Source: Endothia cerciana (taxonomy: Eukaryota > Ascomycota > Sordariomycetes > Diaporthales > Cryphonectriaceae). From it: a stretch of 64,000 bases of DNA. The stretch lies in assembly GCA_026119935.1 (NCBI GenBank), contig JALRMH010000033.1, positions 124,001 to 188,000 on the forward strand. The letters run 5' to 3'. A program made the position numbers and the translations under genes. The notes under the pieces are model-generated. The model was not told where the DNA came from and ran no database searches. It saw only the letters and a list, made by a program, of their open reading frames with translations. This document shows positions 1 through 11,765 of this stretch, in pieces (within the stretch, counting starts at the first letter, position 1; each line of letters starts with the position of its first letter).

Positions 1-161
1 AACCCGCCCCCAAAGAGACCCGTCCGCAGATCCGTGAACCCATCGCCTATCTCTGTGACTTGTGGCCGCTTTGTCCTACTGCCCGACATTGTTTCCCATC
101 GTATGTGACGCCATGTATCATCATCAGTTTCGTGCAAACGCGTGAGGGCTGACCCCACGCA

Positions 162-1119
162 TCAACAGCACTTGCCGGCGGCCTTCGAGCCATCCTCGGG
201 CTGCTTGCTCAGGGAGATGTTCGTTCCTGCCCCAATCTGGGCCTGAGCACCATCGCCGCTGTCGAGAGCCTTGCTCGATACGATTCGGTAGATCTCTGTA
301 GGAAAGGTGCAAGCGATTAGCACTGGCTGTACGTCGGCAGGGTATCGCAGGTGGGGGTTTTGTTTCGCACCGGTCAGAATGTTCTGGAAGGCAAGCTCTA
401 CGTTGCTGGCGTCAAGAGCAGACGTTTCGATGAAGGAGAGGTGGTTCTCGCCTGCGCGAACGGTCAATACCCGGGTCATCCTCTTGACCCTGGCCTGAGC
501 CTGACTCACTCGCAAACGACTTGGCCTCCTCTGTCGGCACGGCCCTCAGATGCCGCAGATCGCTCTTGTTGCCCACCAGCATGATGACGATGTTGGCATC
601 GGCGTGGTCCCGCAACTCCTTAAGCCACCGCGTGACGTTCTCGTATGTCTGGTGCTTGCTAATGTCATAGACGAGCAGGGCGCCGACCGCGCCTCTGTAG
701 TATGCGGAGGTGATGGCGCGGTACCGCTCCTGGCCCGCGGTGTCCCAGATCTGCGCCTTGATGGTCTTGGAGTCGACCTGGATGGAGCGAGTGGCGAACT
801 CGACGCCGATGGTGGACTTGGAGTCTAGATTGAACTCATTCCGGGTGAATCGACTCAACAGGTTGGACTTTCCAACACCAGAGTCTCCAATCAGCACAAC
901 TGTAGGAGATTGTGACGAGGTTAGCTTCTGGCACCGTGGGCATGGGAGGGGGAGCGCGCGATCGCGCAGCGGGCGCTTCGGGGGGAGTCGTACCCTTGAA
1001 GAGGAACTGTCAAATGTGTCAAAGGTTAGCGCAATGCAGCCAGAGGAGGTGTCAAAGGGAGGGGGAATCTGGGGGGGAGGGGGGGAGTGTAGACTGACAT
1101 CGTACTCGTCGTTGGCCAT
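162..1119 (-). CDS. ypt31: Rab GTPase of the Rab11 / Ypt31-Ypt32 group
   Basis: Small GTPase expected to direct vesicle exit from the late Golgi and recycling endosomes to the growing hyphal tip. I read five exons on the minus strand: 1119-1099, 1006-994, 899-510, 451-371 and 295-162, giving 212 residues. The order is MANDEYD, then FLFK from a 13-base microexon, then the P-loop GDSGVGKS (residues 16-23), switch-region motif STIGVEF, WDTAGQE, GNKSDL and ETSALDASN. The protein ends in KCC, a dicysteine site for geranylgeranylation that anchors Rabs to membranes. All introns (92, 94, 58 and 75 bases) are GT-AG, and the first two carry a GCTAAC branch-point-like motif. Family assignment is strong. 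Ypt31 versus Ypt32 is meaningless here, since filamentous fungi usually keep one copy. The 161 bases to its left are 3' flank. Confidence 0.95.
994..1006 (-). other. 13-base microexon of the Rab11 gene
   Basis: TTCCTCTTCAAGG lies between an acceptor (TTTGACAG) and a donor (GTACGA). It encodes FLFK plus the first base of the next Val codon. Without it the protein lacks the first beta strand in front of the P-loop and the frame breaks, because 13 is not a multiple of three. Both flanking introns carry GCTAAC upstream of their acceptors. Confidence 0.85.
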
Positions 1120-2981
1120 AATTGCGACAGGCAGTAGTGACGTAGGTAGAGGTAGGACCTGTCTCTAGCTAACGACGTCTCGTGGCTCGTCTTTGACGGA
1201 TCTAGAGCCTGCTCACTCGGGAGAAGGTATTGATGGTCTTTGATTGTTGCTGGAGGAATGTGTGTGGGTTCAGGAATGCCGGCTACGTGGTTGTAAGTAG
1301 GTCAAGTCAGGCTGGAAAAGGAGGTGTGCAACGCAGTGCAGTGCGGTGCTGTAGTTTGCGGCGGCACCCTGGGAGTTGGGAGGGGACAAAGTTGCAGTGC
1401 GTTGATGGATACTGTTAGTCAGTGGTCGGCACTAAGAATAGCGGGTCGGGTCTCTTTCGACTCAGGGTCCTTTCAAAAGACGATTGGGGTGAATGGAGAG
1501 GATAGGACAGTGATTGTTTCCAAACAGGAGGAGTGCAGCAAGGAGATTTGAACAGATCCAGGTTGGAGGACAGAGGGAGGAAGATGACTGCACTGGACCA
1601 CCCAAACCCCCCCACCTCCTTCGTCAGAGTCAGGTCCGATACTGAACTGGCGACAGAAGCGGATACAGCCCAAACCGAATGTTTCACCATCACGTGCCGA
1701 GCAACCTCCTGGCCTAAGACCAGAGACCACCAGCCTTACGCCTATTACATGCACTGCTCTGGAGTGCTCCCGAGGCACTCTGGATCTCTTCGGTGTCATC
1801 AGGTGGCATCGGGCAACATCCATGTTTCTTGGGCTGGGGGTGCTATAACATCTGAGCACGTAGCAGCTCCCAAGTTCTGGGGCTCTCAGCTGGATCTCCT
1901 TGGTTGTTTTGTCTGATGCACCACGGACTCGGCAAAGGAGCTTGAACTCCCGAGATGGCCGTCAGCCGCCTGCGCAAGTGTAGTAAATCTGACCTACCGG
2001 GCCCTGGTCTAAGCTACTAAGCCACATGGAGGCCCGAAGGTCTGGTGACCATCCCGTGAGATGGTTGCAGGCCAAAAAGCATGACCATGCTGTTCAGAAG
2101 GATGAGATTAGACTCGCACGGAGATAATACACCGTTCATTATGAAGGCAGATCCCGTGAAGAGTTCAGATTAAGGTCGTATTCACTGCCATCGACTCGGC
2201 CTACTATGTACAACGGCCGTGGACAGCGGATGCGGCCGTGTGCTACCAGGTGCCGGTTTGAGATTGATGGCCACCTATCCTAGTAGGATAGGTTAGGCGC
2301 CTCTTTCGATGGTGCCTTGGTCCTACGACCACCAACCTTGCACCTGCGGTGTAGCTTCACGTCTTCCGAGACGGCCCCCGGACCTCTCCAGCAGAAGGAT
2401 GCATGCAATACGGGCAGAAGCAGCAGGTGCTCTTCCAGTCCAGTCCGCATTCTCTGCACGCTGGCTTTCTGCAGAGATGCAGGCACGGCAGGACATCCTG
2501 CCGCCTACGAAGTGAGATGGTAAACTTTTAGGGTCAGGGCCCCCTAACAGTCATCGCTACCAATGCTACTATAAATTCACATTCGCGCTTCAATCTCGTT
2601 ACCTACCTCAACCACCCGCGCGCCACCTACCTATCAAAGTCACCAAGTTAGGAGATCCTCATCATCTCTCCACCAGTGGTGACCCTGTTCTCGTGCATAC
2701 GCTGTCGAGCCTGGGATACGAGTCCTTCTGGTCCATGCCCTTTTGTCGATTTCATCCTGAGAACGTCTCGCTTCGCCTCGCGTCGGATCTCACCATCTGC
2801 AGGCGCCGCACCTAGCAGCTTTGGTTAAGGCAGACCCTCCTGGGGCACGCACTCTGCTGGCCACATTCACACCCATCGAGCGTTTTGCTGCCGGTTAGGA
2901 CCTGACCTGTCAGGTTCAAACCTCTCCACCTCCTCCCTACAACCTTCTATTAGTCGGCTGATCGGGTGTCTGACCACCACT
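1120..2981. other. Intergenic region between divergent Rab11 and chromodomain genes
   Basis: This is a divergent spacer holding the 5' flanks of both genes. Short open frames on both strands (for example 1533-1916) have no recognisable domains and poor codon bias. The stretch before 2982 is rich in C and T, as usual for fungal leaders. I see no RNA gene or repeat. Confidence 0.6.
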
Positions 2982-5900
2982 ATGGCCGGCAACGTGCAGC
3001 GGCTCCCCAGCCGCCCGTCCCTGATTGCTCCGGGCGATGAAGACGACTCCGATACAATCTCACTCACCTCCACAGTGTACGAGGGAGACCCTGATGCCGA
3101 ATACGTTGTCGAGGCCATACATAAGGAGGACATGAAGTGGGATGAAGGCGTGCTAGGGCGTTACGTCTTGGTGGAATGGGCGAATTTCCCCTTGGATGAA
3201 TGCAGCTGTACGTGGTTATAGAAGCAAACTTTTACGCATCCCATGACTTGAGCCCCGAGAAGCCATATCTGAGTTTCTTGGGGCTCAGGATCCCCGGGCC
3301 GTGCTCCAAACCCCAGAATCCTCTCTGTTCAGGTAATTACTGACCTTAAGTCTTCATAGGGGAGCCCATCAAGAATCTCTCAGAAGAGTTGAAAGAACAG
3401 TGGGAGGTTAAAAAGCCGGCCGCAGACCCGACCATTGCCGATGAGTTCGAGAAGAAGTTCGATCAGGCTTATGCAGAGAAGTTGGAAGGGGCACGTCAGC
3501 GTCACCGCAGGAGAAATGCCAAGCGAAAAAGGCTCAGGCTCGTCCGCACCTCCTTTTGGTTCAGAGGCAAAGGCTATCCTGATTCTGATGATGAGAGGCA
3601 TTTGAGAGACGAGTTTTCGGCCAATGAAGCTGAGGCCGAGGATGAGGTCGAGTTCGAGCCACTTAATCCAACAAGTGATACTGCTGAATTCGAGGAGGCA
3701 GAGGAGGACAACGAAATTGATGATAAGGCCGCCGATGCCTTGCTTCCTGCCGGGTCTTCAAGCCAAGCTCAGCCTCCGAAAAAATCTCGTCCTGCCAACC
3801 GAATCTTCACCTTTAATCCAGACAAACCTGTCGGCAAGAAAGGGAGGGCTGCGCAGGTAGCCGACGAGGAGGCAACGGTGCCTGATGCTTCTGACGCCCT
3901 GAGTCATCCAGACAGTTCCAGGGTCCCGAAGCAAGCCCGGATAGGCATTTTTCCTAGTCGAGGATACGAACGGCCTTCGTCGTCGGGATACCAAGGCTCC
4001 GCTCGACAGCCCAGCACTGCCACTGCCTTACCCAGTTGTTCTCGAAACGCTTCTGCTACGAGGTTGGCGACGGCTACTGGCCCTGCTACTGTTCCCACAG
4101 CCGGTACTGCGAAGAAGGGTCTCATGGCAAAAAAGAGCGGTCCAGCCACGGTCAATGTCTTTTCGGGGGGCAAGAAACCAAGGCAGAGACGAAGCATGGG
4201 AGTCGACGAGATCGATAGCAGCAAGAAGAAGAGGCTCTTTTCAAATCACAGCTTCCTCCGCAAGTCTGAGCTAAGATCCAGAGCCAGGAGTGATCTCGCA
4301 CCCGATATCACGAAAGTCCCCACCTCGCTCTTTGCACCAGGCTCCAACATCAGCAATGAGACTCGACCGGCTCAGCGGGAAGGGGCTTCAAGAGAACACG
4401 GCGGTGATGAAAGCACGCATCCTGCGACGACGGAGGGGCGCCCTTCTCGATCTGCCACCATGCCCACAACGAGTGAACAACCTAAATCTGCCCTTGCGAC
4501 GTCAAAGAGGGGCTTCTCCAGCTCGGTTTTCAACCACTCGAAGAAGAAGGCCAAGTCGGTACGCTTTATTGGAGCGAACGATGAGCCATCAGTGATCAGA
4601 CCCAGATCAGACCGCTTCCCAGGGGGTGACGAGCCATTTGTGAGCGGGACAAATCTGGACAGCACCACTAGGGATGGTATCCCATTCGTGGAAGAGCCGA
4701 TGGAGATCGACGATAGCGCAGGCTTTACGGATGATCCACCCGTGCAATCCCCAGACGCACAAGCGGCAGGCTCCAAGAAGCTATTCCCAGACGCCCACAA
4801 CACCAGAAACCTGCACAGCGTGAGCAAAAAGATCATACTTTCAACTGCTTCCGCTCAGATACTCGACGTCACTCTTGACGCTGTCCCCAGAGATGCTTCC
4901 CAAGCTGCAGATCAGCAGTGGCTGAGTGGGTTCCTGGGTTCTGACTACCTGCGCATCAGTCATACAGTCCGGGCCGACGATATCATTTCCCAGTTCCAGT
5001 CATTTGGGTCCCAGGGCCTTCAAATCCTCTTTTCCGGTTCGATCAGCTCTGCCGAGTCGGGCCGCGAGCTGGAGACCATTGCTGTGCACCTCAGGCTCAG
5101 ATCCTCCGGCTTGTTCATGACACATGAACATTTCAACCTCCTAGTGTTCCCAACTAAGTGCGAGGAGTTCAGCCTACGGGCCTTTGGCGTCGATCCCATT
5201 AGCCCAGATGATGTTGCGCTCAAGTACTTGGTGTTCCGGTCGACACACCCCATCTGTCAGCTTATTCGATCCAGCTCAGACGTACAAGAGCGATTGAAAA
5301 TGGAGGCGGGCACGGAAATGACGATACTTTTCCGGAACATATTCAATATGCGGTATTCCCACCTCCTCGCAGGGCCTGCACAAAGCAAGAAGAAGATCTT
5401 CTTCTTGGCTTTCCCAGAACGATCTCTGGTATGGTGCAAATCAATCTGCTCCTGGTTGTCCATGCGCGACCCGGGCTGCGAGATCTACACAAACTTTGAA
5501 GCGGGCGGCTGGTCTGTTTTTGTGGACAAGACAAATGCCAACTGCGGCGTCATTATCCTGCATGAGGTCGTCGTCCCTTTCGTTCGTCGATTCCCGGCGA
5601 TGGCTCGACTGCTGCATAGTAACTACGACACCAACTTCTGGCGCTTCTCGGAATCCTTAAGCCTGCAAAAAATTCAGCCATCGGTAGGACCAAACGTTGT
5701 TCCCATCATGCCGACGATGTTTTCACGCCTGTTTCCAACCGGAAAGGCTTTTCTGGTGACGCCAAGCTTCATTGTTTCTCAACCTCAAGAAACTTTGAAG
5801 TTCTTTAAGTGGTTTTTTAAAATGCAAACGAAATGCTCATTCATCAAGTTGGTCACTGCATACGATATCGGCGACTATCTCCGCGACCTGTCCGGTGAGA

Positions 5901-7501
5901 GGTGTGCTCATCGGCGACTTCTCCAGCTCACGCGATGGAAAAACATGTCTGCGCTTGACGTGGCAGACGAGCAAAGTGCCAGTGCCTTGACTGACAAAGA
6001 TCTCGAGGATAGGCAGAGGACCTGGTTTCGCGTTGACGAATGGTTGTCGCAACAAGCAGAAATTGGCTCTCCTTTCTCAGAAGACTGCTCGGTTCTCCAC
6101 GCGGACAGGTCGATTGATCCGCACGATGAGCAAAGCCTCGTCAACTGGTTTGGGTGGTGGTCCCTGGCGCGCAGTGGCCACTACCGAAAATTCTATGTTA
6201 TTGGTTCCAAATCGTCTACGGAGGCGTCTACGAGGACCACATCTACCAGCAATCTCAACAGGGCTTCCCGGAGCGTCAAGGTACCCAAGTATAGTCGATC
6301 GGTGATCAACGATCCCGATGAAGCTATGAAGAACGTTTTGAAGGATCGGGGTGAAGAATTGAGGATAGCAGACCGTGGATCACATGACGGCACCTGGGGG
6401 CTTCGCAGCGAGAGCCTCATGGACAACGAGAACAACATTGTTCCCTTTCTCAAGTCTCTGGACAGAGGCCGCTTATTCAAAATTTACCAATACCCGGTAT
6501 CCTGGACCGACATGACAATGGCGGATCACTTTGGAGATCATCAGATGCGATTTGCAACGATTGATCAATGGTGGAATTTTTCCTGGCGCTGGCTTGAGGA
6601 TCCGTATAACTGTTTCAACACTTACATTGGGTTCTTCTACACTATACAGGACGACTGGCTCCCAAGTAATTTCCGCCCTGGCTTGAAGCCCTGGCGGTAC
6701 CCATGGCTCGCGATCTATCGTCCGGTGGACCCTCATGATAAGAGCACGGGCTTTAGCCATGGTCGAACCGAATTGATCATCTGGGACAGCCGCGCTGGAG
6801 ATGGGCTCGCACGAAATTCCTCGCTAGGACTGGCAGACCTGACTTGGATGCAAAGAGAGCTCGTACGCCATATCCAACTGCACGCTCATGAGAAGAACCC
6901 GAACGCATTTCTCGATCGAGTTTGGTTGGGTGGTTTCCAAAGACACGTGGATCATAGCCAGTCGGCCCTGCCAGCAAATACCACGGCGGAGTTCCTGCAA
7001 ATGATGTGTCAAGACCTGAGGCACACTCTACCAGGCCACGAAAGGTTTCTGCGTGGTAAAGGCTATCGTCAGGTTTCTCTGCGCCCAACGGTGGGAATGG
7101 ATGACCCAAACAATGAGGGGCAGAATCGAGACCAGTATGAGGATAAGGGACCCGATACCCGAATCATATTCCACCCACCCCGTGGGTCGGAGAGACTCAA
7201 GCCTAAATCTACGTCCAACTGTATCAACGAATTGTTCGAGGAGGTACGCCTGGCTCGGCTCCGAGATCCGGACGTACAGGAAATTTCGTATACTTACAGT
7301 CCGACGATGAACTGGTATCATCACCAGGTTGTTGAGGGTCGCCAATACGAGCACATCGTGGTAGACAGCTGGGACAAGATTTTTGACCAATTGTCGGTCC
7401 ATCAGGCTGAGGGACCTCCAGAGTCGGCGGCTTCGGAACCAAGCACGTCGTCAGCCTTCCGAAATTGGTCACTGGGCAGTGACAGAGGCAACCCGGACTA
7501 G
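2982..7501 (+). CDS. Large chromodomain protein with unassigned C-terminal regions
   Basis: Two exons (2982-3207 and 3360-7501, intron 152 bases) give 1455 residues. Residues about 40-86 form a chromodomain: EYVVEAI, then YVLVEWANFPLDECSWEP, then NLSEEL. The aromatic cage positions that bind methyl-lysine look intact (Y41, W66, F69), so it probably reads H3K9me or H3K27me in heterochromatin. A basic stretch follows (RRNAKRKRLR, near 115), then a disordered Ser/Lys-rich part to about 545. After that come folded-looking segments at about 547-930, 960-1320 and 1343-1420, rich in Trp and Phe, which I cannot assign. The layout (chromodomain first, long C-terminus) recalls S. pombe Chp1, but I see no sequence match strong enough to use that name. 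It is encoded alone, divergent from the Rab gene. Confidence 0.85.
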
Positions 7502-8556
7502 GTTCGACTTGGGAAGATGCCATCACCGCCATGGGCGGGCCATCAGTTGTGTGCTCAGACGCGGTCAAGTGATCACGAGATTAGGTGTGAAATCCTTGTC
7601 AGGATCTGTGGTTTATTGTCATCGTTGACGAGGTGCGCACACTTCCTCTGCTATCCTTGTGACATGGATCTGATATGCAACGAAGGATGGACAAAATCTG
7701 GGTCGATGAACAACAATTGGTGAGGCTTATACCTTGACCATGTGCATCATACACTCGAGCGTGAGCCTGGATCTCATGATCCTGGAGGAAAATGGAGAGC
7801 AGGAAAAGGAGGTGTGCGAGAACAAAGTAGGAGCAAGATGTCTTGCTACGGAGTTTCCCTCTTAGCTGGGATGATGACCTTGTGAATGGTGGAGCCGGAA
7901 GTTCCTTCGGATCAACAACAGATGGAGATGATGGTGGCTTACTACGATTTACGACTTGCTGACGAAGATAAGTATGTTGAGGAAGGAAAAGGGTTTCATT
8001 GTACGTATGGGTCACAACAGTAGAGCAATGGTCAGACGGCTTCGCTTTGCTAGTCATGATCCCTTAACTGGGAGCAAGGTCATCCAAATTTGTATACAAG
8101 ACATCCTTCTGAAGATGTCGTAAGCAAAGTACACAAGAGGCACTACTGCCTCTGAATAAAGGTACTGGGCCAGTCACAACATATGCTCTCCACGGACAGG
8201 GTGGCTGCCACAGATCAATCCACAACTCAATGTGCACTGTCGCAAGAGCGTAGTTGAAAGGGGTATCGGAAGAATATATTCATAACTTCGTCTCCATATA
8301 CATTTTGCAACAGGGCCAAAATCATCTTTCCCGAGTTGCTTCCACATCCATGAGTTGCCGGTCCTGGTGCATTGCTGCATCAATCCATCTCAAGCTGAGC
8401 CGCCCTTATACAAATTGCGAACCCGGCAGCATGGGAAAATATCTCAATCAGGTGATGCGGTCCTTGCCTTCCCACATTCACCCTTCGCCTTAAGCTTCAG
8501 CCAGGGACGGTCAACGCCTGGCCCGACGAACTAGGCCCGGCTCCAGGCCTCCGATT
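7502..8556. other. Intergenic region between convergent genes
   Basis: Holds the 3' flanks of the chromodomain gene and the Pex14-type gene, which converge here. A minus-strand open frame at 7599-8057 has no recognisable features. No RNA gene or repeat seen. Confidence 0.6.
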
Positions 8557-9621
8557 CTACCTCGTCGAGGCCGGAAAGCTCCTCGTGCTCAATAACACCC
8601 CCTTGACACTCCTGATACTCGTCTTGACCCTCTTGATTTCATCATCCGGCTCGCTCCGCGACACCCCATATAAGTGACTGCTCCCGACCCCAAACGACTC
8701 AGGGGGGTACGTCAGGTTATGCAGGTCCGACCCGAACTTATCCAGCACATTCGTCGTCTCTGCCATGTCCTCCGCCTGCCGTATCACGTCCGTCGCCAGA
8801 ACGCGCACGGCGACGCTCAGCCGCGCGAGCCGGTCAGCCTGGTGCTGGGTCTGTTCGGCGTGTGCGGGTTTGTGGCCTCCCAGGAGGTAGGGCGAGGAGG
8901 GTGTGGATGGCGGAGGAGAGGTCTGCACGCCGATGTCGCGGTGGAACAGCTCGGATGGGTCGTCGTAGCTGCTATCGTCGCCGTCGTCCGGGGCGGCCGC
9001 CGCCGCCCTGTCTCCCCCAGGGCCGGCGGACCTGCCGACGAAGTGGTAGCCGGCCGGGATCTCGGAGACGGTCTGCTCGAGCTTTTCGACGAGCCGTGTG
9101 AGGTTCTTGTTGGCGTTCTGGTGGAAGTCCACCCGTGCTTCGTTTAGTGACCCGACCATCGGGCTGACGAGGTGGCTCGTCGCGCCATAGACGAGCGCCG
9201 AGAAGCCGGCCACCAGGCCGAGGGAGTTCAGGAGGCCGGAGGCGGTGATCAGAGGAGGGGGCTTGAGGGGTTTGGTGAGGAACTCGGGGTAGGTGACTAT
9301 TGGTGGGTGGTCTGCCTTGCTCTCTGGGGCGGGTTGTGTTGTTGTGCTGCTGACGGGGGCAGTGCCTGGTGATGCCTCGCTAGTCTCGTCGAGGAGTTTG
9401 TTGATGTCTGCTTCTTCCAGGCCTTTAGATCTCAGGAACTCGATCTTCTTCTCCCTGCTTGAGTCCCGTACTGCCTCATCCTGTAGAAATATCCTTGCTT
9501 GTTCCAAGGTGCCTGCACTGGAAGACACCTTGGAGCCCGAGCCCTCTGCGTGTTGGGAAGCTGCTTGCTGCCATGACGGCGCGAGGGCAGCTTGCTTGTT
9601 GTCCCCGCCTTTGTCTCCCAT
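8557..9621 (-). CDS. Pex14-family peroxin, probably the filamentous-fungal Pex14/17 (Pex33) type
   Basis: Component of the peroxisomal docking complex that receives cargo-loaded Pex5 and Pex7 at the membrane. One uninterrupted frame of 354 residues, ATG at 9621. Residues about 39-80 match the Pex14 N-terminal domain (QARIFLQDEAVRD, KKIEFLRSKGLEEADI, INKLLDET). A Pro-rich stretch follows, then one hydrophobic segment (about 125-152, LLNSLGLVAGFSALVYG), a predicted coiled coil (NKNLTRLVEKLEQTV), a disordered acidic part and a helical C-terminus. The N-terminal domain diverges from what I expect of classical Pex14. Together with the C-terminal helical half this makes the Pex14/17 (Pex33) paralogue more likely, but that choice is inference. 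Its 3' end faces the chromodomain gene. Confidence 0.8.
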   Translation of the reverse strand: MGDKGGDNKQAALAPSWQQAASQHAEGSGSKVSSSAGTLEQARIFLQDEAVRDSSREKKIEFLRSKGLEEADINKLLDETSEASPGTAPVSSTTTQPAPESKADHPPIVTYPEFLTKPLKPPPLITASGLLNSLGLVAGFSALVYGATSHLVSPMVGSLNEARVDFHQNANKNLTRLVEKLEQTVSEIPAGYHFVGRSAGPGGDRAAAAAPDDGDDSSYDDPSELFHRDIGVQTSPPPSTPSSPYLLGGHKPAHAEQTQHQADRLARLSVAVRVLATDVIRQAEDMAETTNVLDKFGSDLHNLTYPPESFGVGSSHLYGVSRSEPDDEIKRVKTSIRSVKGVLLSTRSFPASTR

Positions 9622-11765
9622 ATTGTCGAGACTATAGCCTTCTAGTGCTGATTGACGAGACCAGTTGGGTCGACAAGAACCATCAAGAGTGCTTCAAAGG
9701 ACGGAGACAGGAAGTAGCAAGATGTTGAAGGAGGGTTGAAGTCATCAGGGACCCGGCCGGCAAGCCTGTGAACCTCGGCTGAAGAGGTGGTTATGCACGG
9801 ACCAGGTACGAAGATACATCGCAACACCCGCTGATAAGTGCCAAAAGCCAGAATCTTTGTGCAGCTTTCGCTCACCCCATGGAGAAGATTCTTTTGAGGG
9901 ACGAAGCGAGGCTATTTTGTGCCACGAAAACCACGTTGTCTCGTCCGCTCTCGTCCCCCACACGTAACCGTCCTGAATATCGGTCTCGACTCAGCGCGAC
10001 GTTGGCCGGCTCCGGATACCTCGTGGCGACGACAGGACCCCACTGTTCATCCCGTACGGTACATGGTAAAGCGGCCTGGCCCTGCCTAGCCCGGCCACGC
10101 TCACTCCAACAGGAGGATCGACAAGCAGCAGACCACAGGCCGTCACCGGGCGGATGATCTCGAACCTGAGCTTCGAATACCACGAGCACAAGCACACCAC
10201 CTATCAGAGCCACAGAAAGGACTGACTGCCTCCGAACTCTGACGCCTCAAGCGCAGCGCCATAGTCCGTCCGCACGCGCATGCCTCAACGGTACCAAGGT
10301 ACGTTGCCGTGGGCCACATCTGCTTGTGCCTGTGTTTGCTCGATGTTGGGCCCTCATGCAGATTCCTTGCAAGCATTGGCTACACAACAGTAGCAGAACT
10401 AACAGAGAGCATCTTAGGGCTGTTAAACGAAGGTTGCTTGCCGCTCCATTGGGGAGCCAACCGACACCTCTGTGCCACCGATCTGGTCTCACGCTGCACC
10501 TCCAGAGACAAAGGGGCTTGGTCCAGCCAACCAGCCACGAGCCGAGGATCTTCACAATTCTCCGACGTCGTACAAACCTAGCGATCTATCGGTAAGTAAT
10601 GGTTGTTTCTTAAATTCTGCGGTCCGCCCTCGTCAGGTCGCCTTTCCCTCGCACCATCGTGCTGAGCCACTACACCTGCGTACGTGTTCCCACCCTCAGC
10701 GGCTCGGTACCCGGCTTTCGCCTAAACCATCATCAAAAGCCCTCTGGAATCCATCTCGAGCCTCGCCGGACAATTGATACCAAGCGCCACCTCACAGTGG
10801 AGTTGGGCCTGCCCCGTCCGCCGGGCGCTGTGGTCTCGTGTGGCTAGGTGAAGCATCAGCTTTCCCAAACGGGACGCAGGATTCCCAAAGCTGGGGTTTC
10901 GGCGCCGGGCGGTCGAGATTGACGCCATCTGACTGGGTCTCAAGATTCGGTCGGATAGGCCTGGAGTCAATATTGGCGCATGCGACCGCCGACATACGGG
11001 ACGCCAAGTGAACCAGCAATCTGGCCCAGTCAGGTCAAGTCGCCTGAACCCGTCAGTGCGGCATCGAGGAAGCCGCTGCCAGCCAGCCTTGACATCGTGA
11101 CGTCGAGGGTCAGAGATTCTTCTTGTAAACCCCATCTTTTTTCCCACGTGGCCGGTCCTACAAGTCATCAACAGGACAAGACCACACAAAAAGAATCCCG
11201 GGCTGTCAGAGAAGGCTAGTTCAGCCGGCACGTCACACCCATCCACCATTCCACCCGTCCGTCTTGCGTCTTGCCATCTTGGACTGGACCCTGCGCCAAC
11301 TCCGAGCCGACGTCGCCCGCCCTCCCTGCATCAGCCTGCGAATGACATCGTGGGCGACCGAATATCCCAGCTAGCCTGTGTGCGCTTTGGTCGCAGGCTC
11401 CGGAGCCTCCCTTGACTTGGACCCGTCTCGGCCTTGTCTGCAGGAACGAGCCGGTTACCCACGCTGGTGTCACCTCGCATCATCTCACCCGCATTGCCAC
11501 CTGCCAAAACGCCTCCAGCCGGAGAGCTTAGCTCGACCTCAAACCTCGTTGGGCTGTTGGCGAGCGGCGTGGCTGGTCATTCCTGTGACCCCCCCCCCAC
11601 CGCTGACCGGCCCAGGCAACCTCACGTCAACCTTTTTCCCAACGGGGACCCATCATAGCTCATTGTCTTTTCCATCACCCCCCTTCATCAAAATAGCGTC
11701 CCTCATCCATCGCACCCATCGAGACACGACCCTTTGAGGCGTATCCTCACCACACATCACCCATC
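9622..11765. other. Intergenic region between divergent Pex14-type and Ies2 genes
   Basis: Divergent spacer with no convincing gene. Minus-strand open frames at 9872-10213 and 10722-11249 lack domains and look like chance. From about 11240 to the Ies2 start the plus strand is C/T-rich, including CCCCCCCCCACC near 11590, consistent with a promoter and leader. Confidence 0.55.

Noticed and set aside
1925..2040. tRNA-like pieces on the minus strand (an A-box-like TGGCTTAGTAG and a B-box-like GTTCAAG)
   Set aside because: The T-arm loop would have six bases, the stems do not pair, and no acceptor stem closes. It looks like chance.
10722..11249. Minus-strand frame of 175 codons
   Set aside because: No recognisable domain, poor codon preference, and it lies in the promoter region of Ies2.
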